Shown here: positions 42,431 to 53,756 of the stretch, piece after piece
How positions within the stretch are numbered: the stretch's first letter is position 1
Layout of the letters: every line of letters begins with the position of its first letter
Assembly: GCA_025667525.1 (NCBI GenBank)
Contig: CM046882.1
Location: 546,728,630 to 546,792,629 of the forward strand
DNA: 64,000 nucleotides
Reading direction: 5' to 3'
From: Glebionis coronaria
Lineage: Eukaryota; Streptophyta; Magnoliopsida; Asterales; Asteraceae
Notes under the pieces: model-generated
What the model saw: only the letters and a program-made list of their open reading frames with translations
What the model was told of the DNA's origin: nothing
Database searches by the model: none
Program-made: the position numbers and the translations under genes

Positions 42431-42787
42431 TTAGATAAAAGACAAAGTAGTGGCGGAAGGAGGTGGTGGTGGCTTGATAGTAATCTCATAGTCATAGTGA
42501 AGAGGAGGTTTGACTAAGAGACTCTTGATGTAATTCAACTCCCCATAGATATGAGCCATAGCAAGATGTTGATATTGACAACAATGACAATATGTTCCAT
42601 GATGCATGACATTATCATGTGAAGGAGGAAGAACACTAAAGGCTAGTGGTGGAAGAAAAGAAGTTCCACAATCAACATTCTTAGAAGGAGAAGAAATGTG
42701 ATTTTGAGTGTTCTTGGGTGAATTGGGATTGAAAGCAACTGGAGAAAATGGAGGAGAATCAAGGCTTTCATTTGGAGAATAAGACAT
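42431..42787 (-). CDS. element E third ORF, 118 aa
   Basis: MSYSPNESLDSPPFSPVAFNP, intact, ending in a Pro run and SATTLSFI. N-terminal half Ser/Pro/Asn-rich; the centre has HHGTYCHCCQYQHLAMAHIY, a possible metal-binding CxCC/His cluster; then a helix-like NYIKSLLVK. Not recognised. It lies downstream of pol like D's ORF3 but is unrelated in sequence. A weak TATA-like TCTATTTAACC (about 42821-42830) and an E-type motif cluster (42941-43005) lie upstream. It could be a real gene of the element or a chance ORF; the conserved position is the main support. Confidence 0.5.
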   Translation of the reverse strand: MSYSPNESLDSPPFSPVAFNPNSPKNTQNHISSPSKNVDCGTSFLPPLAFSVLPPSHDNVMHHGTYCHCCQYQHLAMAHIYGELNYIKSLLVKPPLHYDYEITIKPPPPPSATTLSFI

Positions 42788-42940
42788 TTTGATTTGAGAA
42801 AGGATACAAAATGCTTAGGGTTAAATAGAGAAAGCTCAAGATATTTTGAGTGTGGTCAAAGGGTTGAAACAAAGATTCCGAAAAGTGTTGGAACAAATTT
42901 GGAGTCTCAGAAATACCCGAAATAGGAAGCAATGCCTGTG

Positions 42941-43005
42941 GTTCCTTTTCTCCACTGGTGGTTCCATATTGATATGGAGTCGCGGTCTCTTTAAAGAACC
43001 GCCTA
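42941..43005. promoter_or_regulatory. E-type motif cluster upstream of the third ORF
   Basis: TGGTTCC twice at 20-base spacing, then GGAGTCG centred 17 bases on, then CGGTCTC and GAACCGCC. This is the geometry of the LTR cluster, with decayed letters. Confidence 0.5.
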
Positions 43006-43079
43006 TAGTGGGTGGATTTTGGTGATGAAGGAGGATTTTCAAATTCAGCAAATCCTATTTTTCTAGTCTAACTAATCAT

Positions 43080-43489
43080 AGAGATATGCTAAAAAGCAAA
43101 GATAGACAAAGAGAACACACAAAAACTCACCAAACAAAGTTTTGACCAAAATACATGGATTTTAAAGAAAATCAATGTTGGAGGTGTGTTGAACTAGACA
43201 ATAAGTCATGACACAATGATCCTCCATAGTTTACTTTTGATCTTGCTATACTTGAGAGACACATACATATGAATTATGTAAGCTCGATATTAATAGCAAG
43301 AAGCTATGAAAAACGTTTTTATTTTGAATTAACAATGCTAAAACATTTATCGACCGTTTTCGAAAGAACTTTGAGAATTTTGAAAAAGAAAAGAGAGGTT
43401 TTCTATAAAGAGTTTGCAATACTCAATGACTCAAAGAAAGAAAAGACTCAAAAGAGAAAAAGACTCGATTAATAAAATGTGCAATTAAG
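43080..43489 (-). other. E pol-ORF3 spacer
   Basis: About 400 bases between the pol C-terminus and the motif cluster, with no supported gene. Confidence 0.5.
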
Positions 43490-44525
43490 GAATATGTTCC
43501 ATTAAACCTAGACCTAGACGTAAGTAATTAAAAGGTTCCCTCTTAAGTGGCTTAGTGAATATATCGGCTATGTTTTCTACCGAGGGTACCTTCTCAATCG
43601 AAATGTTCCCATTTTGAACATTATCCCTAAGGAAATAGTGGCGAATCTCTATGTGCTTAGTTCACGAATGTTGCACGAGATTCTTGCTAAGGTCTATTGC
43701 ACCCTTATTGTCGCACATGATGGGAACATCATCAAGAGAAATCATGTAATCAACAAGCGCTTGCTTCATCCATAGAGCTTGTTGACAAGCTTTACCGGCA
43801 CTCACATACTCAGCTTCCGTGGTGGATATTGCAAGACCGGTTTGTTTCTTGAAGAACTAAGAAGTTAAACAACAACCCATGAAGGTACAAACTCTACTAG
43901 TGCTTTTCTGGTCCACATAGTCTCCCGCATGATCCGAGTCCGCGTAGACAATGGTTTCTACGCCGGTCCCTTTAGGATACCATAATCCTAAATGTATAGT
44001 GCCCTTAATGTATCAGAAGATACGCTTAACCGCTTCAAGGTGAGAGGTTTTGGGAGCCTCTTGGAAGCGAGCACAAAGGCAAACACTAAACATGATATCC
44101 GGTCGACTTATCGTTAGGTACAAAAAACTACCAATCATACCTCTATATTTGGTGTTGTCTACCGACTCACAATCATCATCTATGGTGAGTTTAGTATCCG
44201 AGGCCATAGGGGTCTTCATCGGTCTAGAGTCGTCTAATCCAAATTTCTTTAGTATTTCTTTAACATACTTGGATTGATTAAAGAAAATACCATCGTCCAT
44301 TTGTTTAATTTAGAGTCCTAAAAAGAAGTTAAGTTCTCCCATCATACTCATTTCAAACTCGTCATGCATTATTTTGGCAAAGTCGTCACACAATGATTGA
44401 CAAGTTGAACCAAATATAATGTCATCAACATATATATGTATGATAATGAGGTGAGAACCTTTCTTCTTTGTAAAGAGTGTATTGTCTACCATCCCCATGG
44501 TATACTCATGTTTTATAAGAAACAA
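43490..44525 (-). pseudogene. element E reverse transcriptase 3' half and RNase H
   Basis: [12 protein letters not shown] and FEMSMMGELNFFLGL (44310-44525), then a stop, then FFNQSKYVKEILKKFGLDD and SRPDIMFSVCLCARFQ (44013-44300). RNase H remnants follow: [48 protein letters not shown], and the terminal GLMEHIP near 43490. Several stops. Confidence 0.85.
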
Positions 44526-45255
44526 TTTAAGTCAATCATACCAAGCTTTGGGTGCTTGCTTGAGACCATAAAGAGCTTTCTTAAGCTTGTAAACATGATC
44601 CGGTTTCTTAAAATCAATTCACCCGGGAGGTTGAGCCATCTATACCTCCTCTTTGATCAAACCGTTAAGAAACGCACTCTTTACATCCATTTGTTGAAGC
44701 TTAAAGTCTAAGGCACAAGCGTAGGCTAAAAGGATTCTAATCTTGTTACGGGTGCGTATGTCTCATCATAATCAATACCTTCGTGTTGATTATAGCTTTG
44801 AGCTACAAGTCTAGCCTTGTTACGAGACACAACACCATTCTCGTCTAACTTATTCCTATATACCATTTGGTTCCTATAATGGTAGAACTTCTAGGTGGAG
44901 GAACAAGTTCATAAACATCATTAGCAATGAATTGATTCAAATCTTCTTGCATAGCGATGACCCAACTATCATCCATCAAAGCTTCTTTAACATTATTTGG
45001 TTCAATCAAGGAGACGAAACAAAAGAAGTTACTTTGATTTTGGACTTGAGATCTTAGGGTCCTTTTATTTAATTCGCCTATGACGTTGTCGAGAGCATGA
45101 TCCTTTGACTCCTTAATTTTTACTCCCTTTTCAACATTAAGGTCTTCAACTCCTATGTTTCTAACATCTTTGGCTTTAACTATGTCTATTTCATCCAAGT
45201 CATCATCTACCAAAGGTGATGTCTTAGATGAAGGAGGGGTTTCATCAAATGTCAC
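44526..45255 (-). pseudogene. element E reverse transcriptase 5' half and linker
   Basis: Acidic linker (DDDLDEIDIVKAKDV), then [34 protein letters not shown] and IIGTKW, the RT entry. Downstream frames show the QMDVKSAF and [14 protein letters not shown] equivalents with stops and shifts between 44526 and 44880. Confidence 0.8.
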
Positions 45256-45326
45256 GTTAAGTGATTCTTAATTACACCCGAGGTTCTATTGAGGACTATG
45301 TAGGCTTTGCTAGTTTGGGAATAATC

Positions 45327-46506
45327 TCAAAAGATACCTTCGTACGACTTTAGGTCGAACTTAGTAAGGTAATCTTTGGTGTTGAGAATGAAGCACTTGC
45401 TTGCAAACACCCTAAAGTATTCCAATGAGGGCTTCTTACCTTTAAGAATCTCATAGGGGGTCATTCCTAGGAAAGGTCGATTAAGAATTCGGTTAATAAT
45501 ATAGGTCGATGTGTCCACGGCATTGCACCAAAACTTTTTAGGCAAAGATTGCTCGTTTAACATCGTCCTACTCATCTCTTGGATGGTCCTATTCTTCCTT
45601 TCAACTACCCCATTTGATTGTGAAGTGCGGGGAGCCGAGAAGTTATGGGTAATACCATGAGCTTCACAAAAGGCACCGAATTGCACTTCATTATCAAATT
45701 CCCTACCATGATCCGTCCTAATAGAGACAATTTAACATCCTAGTTGATTTTGGATTCTTCGACTAAAGATTTAGAAGTGATCGAAAGCCTCATTCTTAGA
45801 CGCCAAAAATCTAGTCCAAGTGAATCTAGAATAGTCGTCAACTATGACTAGGGTATAAAGGTTACCTCCATAACTCCGTATGGCGGAAGGTCCAAAGAGA
45901 TCCATATGTAGGAGCTCTAACCACCGAGAGGTCGAAACCAAATTCTTGGCTTTGTGACTTGAGTGAACTTGCTTCCCAACTTTACAAGCATCACAAAAGT
46001 GACTATCAAACTTCATCTTGGGGAGATGTCTTACCAACTCCTTAGAGACTAAAGATTGAATTAAACGCATATTAGCGTGACCTAATCTCCTATGCCAAAG
46101 AGTAGAACTATCATCTAAAGTCGCTAGACATAAGTTTTCCTTTGACTTCCTATTGACCTTCATGACATAAAGCACATGCTTTCAAACACCTTTTCAAATG
46201 ACCTTTCCATCTTTTACGATTTCACTGTCATATTCTAAAAATATGACCTTACACTTATTGTCACAAAATTTGACCTATACTTAGAAGGTTAAAACCTAAG
46301 TTATCTACGTGCTCTATATTTTCAATGGTCATGGAGTCAATAGAAACCGCACCTTTGTCAATGATATTACCACGTTGATTACTTGTGAATGTAACGTTAC
46401 CTCCATAATATTCTTTGTAGGGCGAGAACAAACTTCGATTACCCGTCATGTGTTTAGAACATCCACTATCCTTAATCCACTCGTTGGGCTCTAAATCGAT
46501 TCCCAA
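45327..46506 (-). pseudogene. element E protease and integrase
   Basis: Protease WIKDSGCSKHMTGN (46261-46506). Pre-integrase LWHRRLGHANMRL with CDACKVGKQVHSSHK, and the integrase start LHMDLFGP and DDYSRFTW (45771-46175). Then core and C-terminus NFSAPRTSQSNGVVERKNRT, FWCNAVDTSTYIINR and GMTPYEILKGKKPSLEYFRVF (45327-45686). Stops at each boundary and a decayed stretch around 45690-45770 that should hold the second Asp. Confidence 0.88.
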
Positions 46507-46532
46507 GCATATCTAGGTAGAAACACACAAGA

Positions 46533-47252
46533 TCAAACATTTGTTCCCCAATATCTCATGGGTCCAAAGTTGTTAGTTCCAAACATCCCTTGCATTTTGT
46601 TAGGATGCATGAATGGAGGAGACATTCCCCATGGGGAAAAGTATTGTTGTTGATAATTGTTCCAATTCATATGGACGTTTTGTTGTCCATTGTTTCTCCT
46701 AGGTGTCTTTGATCTTGATTTAGAATTATTGTTATTTCTTCTAGGTGTTGGAGTTTTACTTCTAGGTCGTGACTTAGCTTGATCGTCCCTTTTTGGTGTA
46801 GGTGTTCTACTTCTATGTTTTGACTCATTGCGTACTCTTTGAGGAGTAGATCTTTGTCTAGATAAATTTCTAGTTCCCATTAGAGGTTTACTCAAGGGCT
46901 TGTAGAATTTACCTAGAGTAGTTTTTTCAAGAATAGGTATTGTAACCTTGTTAATAAGAATGTGTTTTGGCCCTTCACCTAATATATACTTTTCAGAAAG
47001 TTCAGGATTCTCACAAAATCCAACTTCTGTCCGCGGTTCGTTATCAATACTCGCGGTTCCACAGCAATAAGGAACCGCGCCATATACTGGTGTACCGCGT
47101 ACAGAGGTTCGTTTTTCTGAAAACCTAACTTTTTTAGGTTCACTAGTGGATGCTTCATTAGTGTTATATCCAAACCCAAGTATTTTCTTAGAATGAATTT
47201 GTTTGTTTAACATATCATCAAGAGCACTAGTACCTTTCATGAACTTTTCCAA
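46533..47252 (-). pseudogene. element E gag-pol linker region, Arg/Ser-rich
   Basis: 239 codons: a basic RSRTPTPKRDDQAKSRPRS-type low-complexity stretch (about 130-195), then a Met/Pro/Asn-rich tail. It joins gag to protease and may bind RNA. Near 47033-47085 it contains an E-type motif cluster translated as TPVYGAVPYCCGTASIDNEP. Confidence 0.7.
47033..47085. repeat. E-type motif cluster in coding sequence
   Basis: CGGTTCG and CGGTTCC 20 bases apart, then GGAACCG centred 17 bases on: the same 20/17 geometry as the LTR cluster, here inside the reading frame. Confidence 0.65.
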
Positions 47253-47501
47253 TTTAATGGAGGTACTCTTGAGATTTTCATTTTCTTGTCTAAGGTTTTC
47301 ACATTTTAGACAACCTAAATCAACTTATTTGTTTTTCTCAAGCTTAGCTAATTTCTCTCTTAGCTCACTAATCTCATTTTCAAGCTTAGTTTTATTTGAT
47401 TTTAGCACTTTGTTCTTTTCAATGAATTTAAGGCTAAGTTTATGTAAGTTATTGTATTGGCCTTCTAATTCGATATCATCTTGAGAAGAACTATTATTGC
47501 T

Positions 47502-48577
47502 TTAATAATCGGTTTCGGAATGTACCTCTTTAGAAGTGTGAGCCATAAGACATTTCTCATCTTTGGGGTTGTCATCAACATCTTCACCGCTATCGCTCCA
47601 TGAACCTCTAACGAATGTCGTGTGGTTCTTGTCGTGTGAGGACTTAGGATAATCACCGATGAAATGATTCGGATCACCACATCTAAAGCATTTCCTATCA
47701 CCTTTATCATCCTTGGTAAATCGGTTTTTGGAAAAGGATTTCATGTCGTTGCCTCACGTGTTGACCTCGTCTCTTGAAGAACTTCTTGAAGTCTCTAACC
47801 GTCATGGCATATTCCTCATCATCACTATCCGAGGAGCTTTCATGGTCACTTTGCGCCTTCTTGGTCTTGAGTGCTAGAGACTTTCTTTCACTCTAGGTTT
47901 TCACCATTTCCAAGTCTTTCAAAATTATCATCTCATGAACTTTCAAGTTGCCAATGAGTTCATCGAGTGATAATGTGGTGAAATCATTTGATTCTTTAAT
48001 CGTTGTGACTTTGGCTCTCCACTTTGGATGCAACGCCCTAAGAAACTTCTTAACATTGTTCTTGCTAGAAAAACCTTCATCAAGTGCTTTTAGACTAGTA
48101 ATAATAGTGTTGAATCTAGCAAATGCACTATCAATAGTTTCATCTTCTAAGATGACAAATTGTTCATATTGTTGAACAAGAAGATTGATTTTACTTTCTT
48201 TGAATTGGCTATTACTTTGGTGGGTTACTAAAAGAGTGTTCCAAATATCTTTTTTGGTTTCACACATAAAACCTTTCGTACTCTTTCTTAGGTAAAGCAT
48301 TATAAATCACCATTTTAGCATTATTTTTAGCAAGTTTCGTTTTAGTGTCATCATTAGCTTTGTCAAAAGTGACTATCTCTTTGCATTTAGAAACTTCATT
48401 ATATTGATAAGGTAAAAAATCACCATGGGTAATAACATGCCAAAGATCTAAATCTTTTGATTTCACATAAGTCTCAAATCTATTTTTCCAATAAATAAAA
48501 CTATCGGTTTCAAAAAGAGGTGGTATTTGCATAGATTGCCCTTCTAGGTACTTGTTGGAATCCATATATCGATTCAA
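47502..48577 (-). pseudogene. element E gag
   Basis: MQIPPLFETDSFIYWKNRFETYVKS starts the capsid (48260-48577). A frame change leads to [21 protein letters not shown] and [21 protein letters not shown] (47893-48300), UBN2 type. The zinc knuckle CFRCGDPNHFIGDYP (about 47660-47700) has its last Cys changed to Tyr. Not functional as one protein. Confidence 0.85.
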
Positions 48578-48613
48578 GTTTTAAAATACAATATATTTTA
48601 AAAAGGCTTGAGC

Positions 48614-48633
48614 AACCACGCTTTGATACCAAT
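48614..48633 (-). other. element E primer-binding site
   Basis: On the minus strand TTGGTATCAAAGCGTGG follows the LTR end by one or two bases; initiator-Met tRNA type. Confidence 0.85.
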
Positions 48634-49854
48634 TGTAGAAACTAGAAGGGGGGTTGAATAGTTTCATAAATTTTACTTGTTAAAAGACGGTTTTCAAAAA
48701 TCCTTTTCAAAAACTTAGACTTGAGTGATTATATGAAATCTTCTTATGCACAATATGAACAAGGGATAGTGCAACTAAACTAGTAATCACAAGTATAAAG
48801 AATAATGAATGTAAAGAGATACAGAAAACATAGATCAAACCAAACACCAAGGATTTATAGTGGTTCGGCAACGAAGCTCACTCCTCGTCCCTACTCCACT
48901 CCTCGAGTACTCCTTACTCGAGAGTTCACTAATCGACAAGCTCCTTAAGGTGGAGAAACCGTACACAACGTTGCTTATCCAAATTCCGACTCTAAGCTAA
49001 AAGTCGAGCCCTAATCTTAGCTAGGATCAATCTACACCAATATACTTTAAGGAACAAGTATTAACCTTAATACATACACAACTTCCAAATAGACACAACT
49101 ACTTGGATCTTTACAACAATGACACAACAATGAATAGATAATTTGATCTTCAATGGATCTTTTAGGCAGACACAACACTTCAAGGATGAAAGTGTTCTTC
49201 TCTTTGCACTTGGAGAGGAAGAGATGGGAGAAGAAAGATTCACTTCTAAACAAGTAGTAATCAACTAAATGACCAAGGATTTGAGTGATTTTAGAAGTAT
49301 AGAAAATCTTAAAGTATATGTGCAAAAGAGGTGAAGAGAAAATCTGAGAATGTTCCACTATTTATAAGACAAGGCTCCAACGGCTATATCTGTCTGCGGT
49401 TCCATATAGCTACCCACAGTTCCTTATCGATAAGTAACCGCATAGCCACTTAAGGAGCCGTCGGAGCAAACTCCGCTCTTTTTTGTCTTTTAGTCGTATG
49501 GTTCAAATCTGGTGATTAAAATATCTTGAAAGGATATTACAAACCAAGAAAGAATATGCCATTTTCAAATTTTCAAATAATTAATTTAATAAAACATTTT
49601 CTTAAAAACAAATTTTAATAAAAACTTGTCACACTTAATAAAAAGTGAGTTTTAAGAAAATGTTAAATCCTTAATCACTTAATTAGGATGAGTACTTGTT
49701 TGTACATACCTTAAGTGATAATGGTTGAAATGAAAAATACTTAAACTCAATAATTCGTTTTTCGTTGTTTTCGTAAATGCTTGTTTTACATATTGTCGTA
49801 ATCAAAACAAAGCGAGACCGGAAAATGTAAGTAAAGTTTTTAGGCATCATTGCA
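48634..49854 (-). repeat. element E 5' LTR
   Basis: 1221 bp copy of 40729-41955, with TATA box TTATAAAT-like near 49361-49370 and a decayed motif cluster. Confidence 0.9.
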
Positions 49855-49860
49855 TTAACT

Positions 49861-51320
49861 GGCTTCCTCGCCATGTAACGTATACACACTACCTAACCAC
49901 GTAAATTCCATCGTTTGCATTGAATAATCATGCGTGACTTTACCCAATTGTTGCAACCACTGTGTACCTAAGACCATATCCGGTCCTTTTATAGGTAGTA
50001 CGTACAAATCACATCCATATGAAATCCCTGGATGTCGAGAGTTACTTGCGAACACATGTTCTCACAAAGCAGATATTCACCACAACCAATGTAAACCTTG
50101 AATGGTTTTGTACCTGTGATAGGTAGCTACATACTTTCCACAACATTTGCTTGTACAAAATTATGAGTACTACCATTATCGATAAGAAGGTGAACCTTAC
50201 CTGAGCTCAATGTGCCCCACAATTGCAATGATCGTGGACCCCCATGTCCCACCAATGAATGTAAGATCGAGATATCACCACTCTCCAAAGTATCCCCCTG
50301 CTCCATGTCATGAAACTCGACTGCGACATCGTCTCCGTCCGCCATCATCAACAAGAATTTCCACGGACACTTATGCCCGCGAACCCACGTATTATCACAA
50401 CTAAAGCATAAACCCTTGCTAAGACGTTCTTGACGCTCGACTGGGGAGATCCACTTAATAGGAAGTGGAGTTGTTCCTGATGTATTACCCACTTTAGCAG
50501 GAGGTGTGGGCAACAAGGGTGTTTTAGGGGTTTCAATACGGGGTGAAGGAAAGCGTGACACGTGTTTAGGTAGTGTTAGCGTTTTCGTGGACACCCTCGA
50601 TTGACCCGTTGGGGCGGTCCCTTTTTTATCCTCCAAACGTGCTTCAGTAACCCTTGCAAGCGAAAAAGCCTCGCCAAGAGATGTAGGCTTGGTGACCAGA
50701 AGCTCACGTTGCAATGAGGGCTTAAGCCCAGACACATAAAAAGATATCAATAAGCCTTCAAATACATTTGTCACCCTATTCATTAATTTCTCAAAGTCGC
50801 TTTGGTACTGGGCGACCGTTCCCTGTTATAACAATTTGGATAGTGCGCCTTGAGGATCTTCATACTTACACGGACCAAAACGATTTTGCACACTCTCCAA
50901 AAAATCGTCCCATGTAGTGATTAATTTATTGCGCGTCATCCAACGAAACCATTCCGCCGCATCACCATCCAGGTTAAACCCGACGATTTTGATTCGTTGA
51001 TCAGCCGGTGTCGCCAAAAGAGAAAAGTACTCATTGATGGAAAAAATCCAATCTCAGGATCATTCCCAGAAAATTTAGGTACATCGAGTCGTATGGAACG
51101 TGGGATTTGTACCGTGAAATCACCCACACCACCATACCGACCTTTCTGAACCAACGCCTTCGTGGCCAACAATTCAGCCTGTAAAAGCATTGAATTTGGA
51201 ACACAGGCCAAACTACGCTCCTAGGCTCCCTTCCATCTGCTCTCGAAACGCCTCGGCTTGTTGTTTCTGAGCTGCGATTTGATCTTTAACTAACAACCGA
51301 AGCTCATCCAATTCGGCCAT
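49861..51320 (-). pseudogene. element F gag and protease
   Basis: ATG at 51320 (MAELDELRLLVKDQIAAQKQQ), a frame change near 51225, then IRLDVPKFSGNDPE and IVGFNLDGDAAEWFRWMTRNKL (Retrotrans_gag capsid). After a break come FYVSGLKPSLQRELLVTKP and a CFSCDNTWVRGHKC knuckle variant near 50400. Protease starts at LLIDNGSTHNFV (DSG-type site with N) and continues YVLPIKGPDMVLGTQWLQ. E is inserted just after HGEEA. Confidence 0.85.
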
Positions 51321-51338
51321 AGCAATGAAAGTACCAGT

Positions 51339-51669
51339 TGATACGACCCTTGCGGAAAATATCGGATAGGGTACCACTTGTAGCGGGTGCTAGCTCCGTA
51401 AGAATATTAGAGAAAGAGGGACAGATTTCTTTTGCACAAAACTTGCATTTCTTATTACGATCAATCGGTTTATATAATACCGAATAGTAGCTTGGGGACC
51501 AAGCTTAAACACAATAAATTCCTATTCAAACTCAAACAAAACATATTCCTAATTTGACATAATCACAGACATAAATAAATATAGAGATTACGTTACATAG
51601 TCATTCAGTCATACGGGCTTGGACTTCTCCCGAATGGGTCGTCCCTCATTCTGTAACACAAGTGTAACA
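51339..51669 (-). repeat. element F 5' LTR
   Basis: 331 bp copy of 37403-37731, about 10% different by eye. The sequence after it on the minus strand (ACTGGTACTTTCATTGC) is only a weak initiator-Met primer site. Confidence 0.8.
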
Positions 51670-52833
51670 AGTTTTTTTTTATTATCTATACTAATATATA
51701 AAAAGCTCATTTTGAAAAATATTTAAAAAAATGAAAAATTTTTATTTCTGGAAAATATTTAAAAAAATGCTTAGTTTTCTATTTTTCTATTTTCATATAC
51801 AAAGTTTTCTCGATAGGTGAGATGTATCTCCGAAACTAAACACATCCTTAAAGTTTTATACCTTCATTAAAAAAGAGCGAATAACCAAAAACCGAATCAA
51901 ATAATAAAAAATAAATTCGAATTATATAATATTAATTATTAACTTATTTAATTATATGATTTTTAGCATCTAAAAAAATCATGTTTTAAAAATAATTGCA
52001 TATCTTTTATTTAGTAAAGCAAAATATTTTGTAAGAGTTTCGTATTTTCAAAATTCTATTCCTCTTTAATTAGTAATATTTGTTTTAAAATTATATATTT
52101 TTTAGATTTTTAAAATAATAAAAATGAATTATTCTAAATTGATAGGAAGAATTTGATAAAGAAATAACTAATATAAAAGTATATATGTATAAGATTATGA
52201 AAAAAAAAATCTTAAAAAAGAAGACAATTAATAAAACTTAGTGGTTAAAATTTTAATAAATTATATAGAATTAAATGAAACTTATAATTTTTTATACTTT
52301 TACAATAAGTTTAAAAAATAAATAAATACCTCTTATATTTTATATCTTAAAAACTTTATATCTTAAACACATGAAAAAATATAAAATCTAATTAAACACT
52401 TAGTAATATTTACATATACTATATGACCCGATGAAGAGTACAATTAGGTCTCTACGAAACCTTTTCACAATCTAAAGTTACTTGGGCCCGACTTAAATCA
52501 GAATTCGTTAGCCCATTTACGTTGCACTATACTTGCGTATCCATTTAGCCCAAACTTTTGCGCAAATCTGGATAAAATCAAGAACCGAACAAAAGTGAAT
52601 TTAATTTGATTAAAACTGAACCGAAAGCCAAACCTCTGTCACTGAATAACTCGAGTTACATAATTTAAATTTATTTTTTGCTTTTTCATATGCACTTTTA
52701 ACAACAATTTTAAAATGAAAGTTTTCGTCTCCTAATTATAGTTTATGTTTTCAATGTTAATTGTCACAAATTAATTGTTAATTTTCAAATATAGATAAAT
52801 AATTTATATTAAATTTACTTTATTCATTTTATT
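51670..52833. other. AT-rich intergenic region
   Basis: Very AT-rich sequence with no supported gene, RNA or transposon ends. Runs of A/T dominate; the only GC-richer text is around 52420-52560. Confidence 0.6.
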
Positions 52834-53459
52834 TAGGGATAACAACGAGTCGGGTTTGATTCGGATTTTAGTGAACCCGTTTATAATATTCAAACCCGCA
52901 TCCGCCCCAATACCCGACGGGTACCCGATTAGAATTACCCATCGAGTTTTTGGGTTTTACTCGCGGGTATTGAGTATCCACAATTAAATTTCGTTGGACA
53001 TAATTGTGCGTATAAAATTAGAATAACCAATGAAAAACGATCAAAAGTACCCTAATATATTTTTTAAGTTTTTAGAAGATAAAAAATATTAATTCAATAT
53101 CATATCATGCGATTTCATGTATCGAATAAATCGTTGTTTTTATTTTAAAATTACGAAGATCAAAATGCATACAAAATGTAACTAATATAAGCATTTTGTT
53201 TGTTTACAATATTCGTTTACTATTTCGCACAAATTTAAAACTTATATAAAATATAAATAAAAATAGGTACGGATTTTGGTAAACGGGTATGTATACGGGT
53301 AAACAGGGCGATATTACTATCACCCGAACTCGAACCCGCGAAAAAATAAAAAATTCCAATCCAAACCCGCATCCAAACCCGTCAACCCGACTCCAAACCC
53401 GACCTAGTCGGTTTGAGTTTCGGTTTTCCTATCAGTTTCGAGTGCTTTTGCCATTCCTA
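52834..53459. mobile_element. hAT-type MITE rich in GGGTACCC words
   Basis: 626 bp with imperfect inverted ends TAGGGATAACAACGAG and TAGGAATGGCAAAAGC (complement of the right end). The 8-bp flanks ATTTTATT (52826-52833) and ATTTCATT (53460-53467) match at 7 of 8. Inner ends are full of AACCCG, CGGGTA and GGGTACCC repeats. No transposase. Confidence 0.7.
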
Positions 53460-53756
53460 ATTTCATTTGAAGTGATAATTACAAACTTTAAATAATCTTT
53501 TAATCATTAAGAGTAGAGTTAATTCTTATTCGTGTCAAGGTTGATATCAGCTGCAACACTTCACCATGATTTTTTATGCTCCTTTTTTGGCTTTCTTATG
53601 TGGCAAAATGGCTCGAGTTGAAGTTTGATATCATATTACTCAAGATGAGATTCTCGTTTGGTCGTTTATCCAAAGAGGTGTTTCATGTTTGGTGTTATGT
53701 CAATGTTTATATATAACTTTGTTACATCTACAAATTTTAGAGGTTTTGTTGTTTCA

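Larger units (their letters stand above)
40729..49860 (-). mobile_element. element E: Sirevirus-type copia element inserted in F
   Basis: Flanked by GGCTT duplications (40724-40728 and 49861-49865). LTRs 40729-41955 and 48634-49854 are about 1.22 kb and differ by about 4-6% by eye. The primer-binding site is beside the right LTR, so it reads right to left. Order: gag, pol, an extra 118-aa ORF, three polypurine tracts, LTR. RT style ([25 protein letters not shown]) and the C-terminal GLMEHIP are Sirevirus-like. Six bases (TTAACT) lie between the right LTR's TGCA and the target duplication. Confidence 0.92.
37403..51669 (-). mobile_element. element F: chromodomain-type Ty3/gypsy element, split by E
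   Basis: LTRs 37403-37731 and 51339-51669 differ by about 10% by eye. The purine tract (GAAGGAGGGGAAAG) beside the left LTR and gag at the right end set the orientation as minus. Order: gag, protease, reverse transcriptase, RNase H, integrase, chromodomain, i.e. Ty3/gypsy chromovirus. E interrupts it between protease and reverse transcriptase; removing E and one GGCTT copy restores EEALRMIRVSLNH in frame. Flanking 5-mers (GGTTG and AGTTT) do not match, so its target duplication has decayed or a border was altered. Confidence 0.88.
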
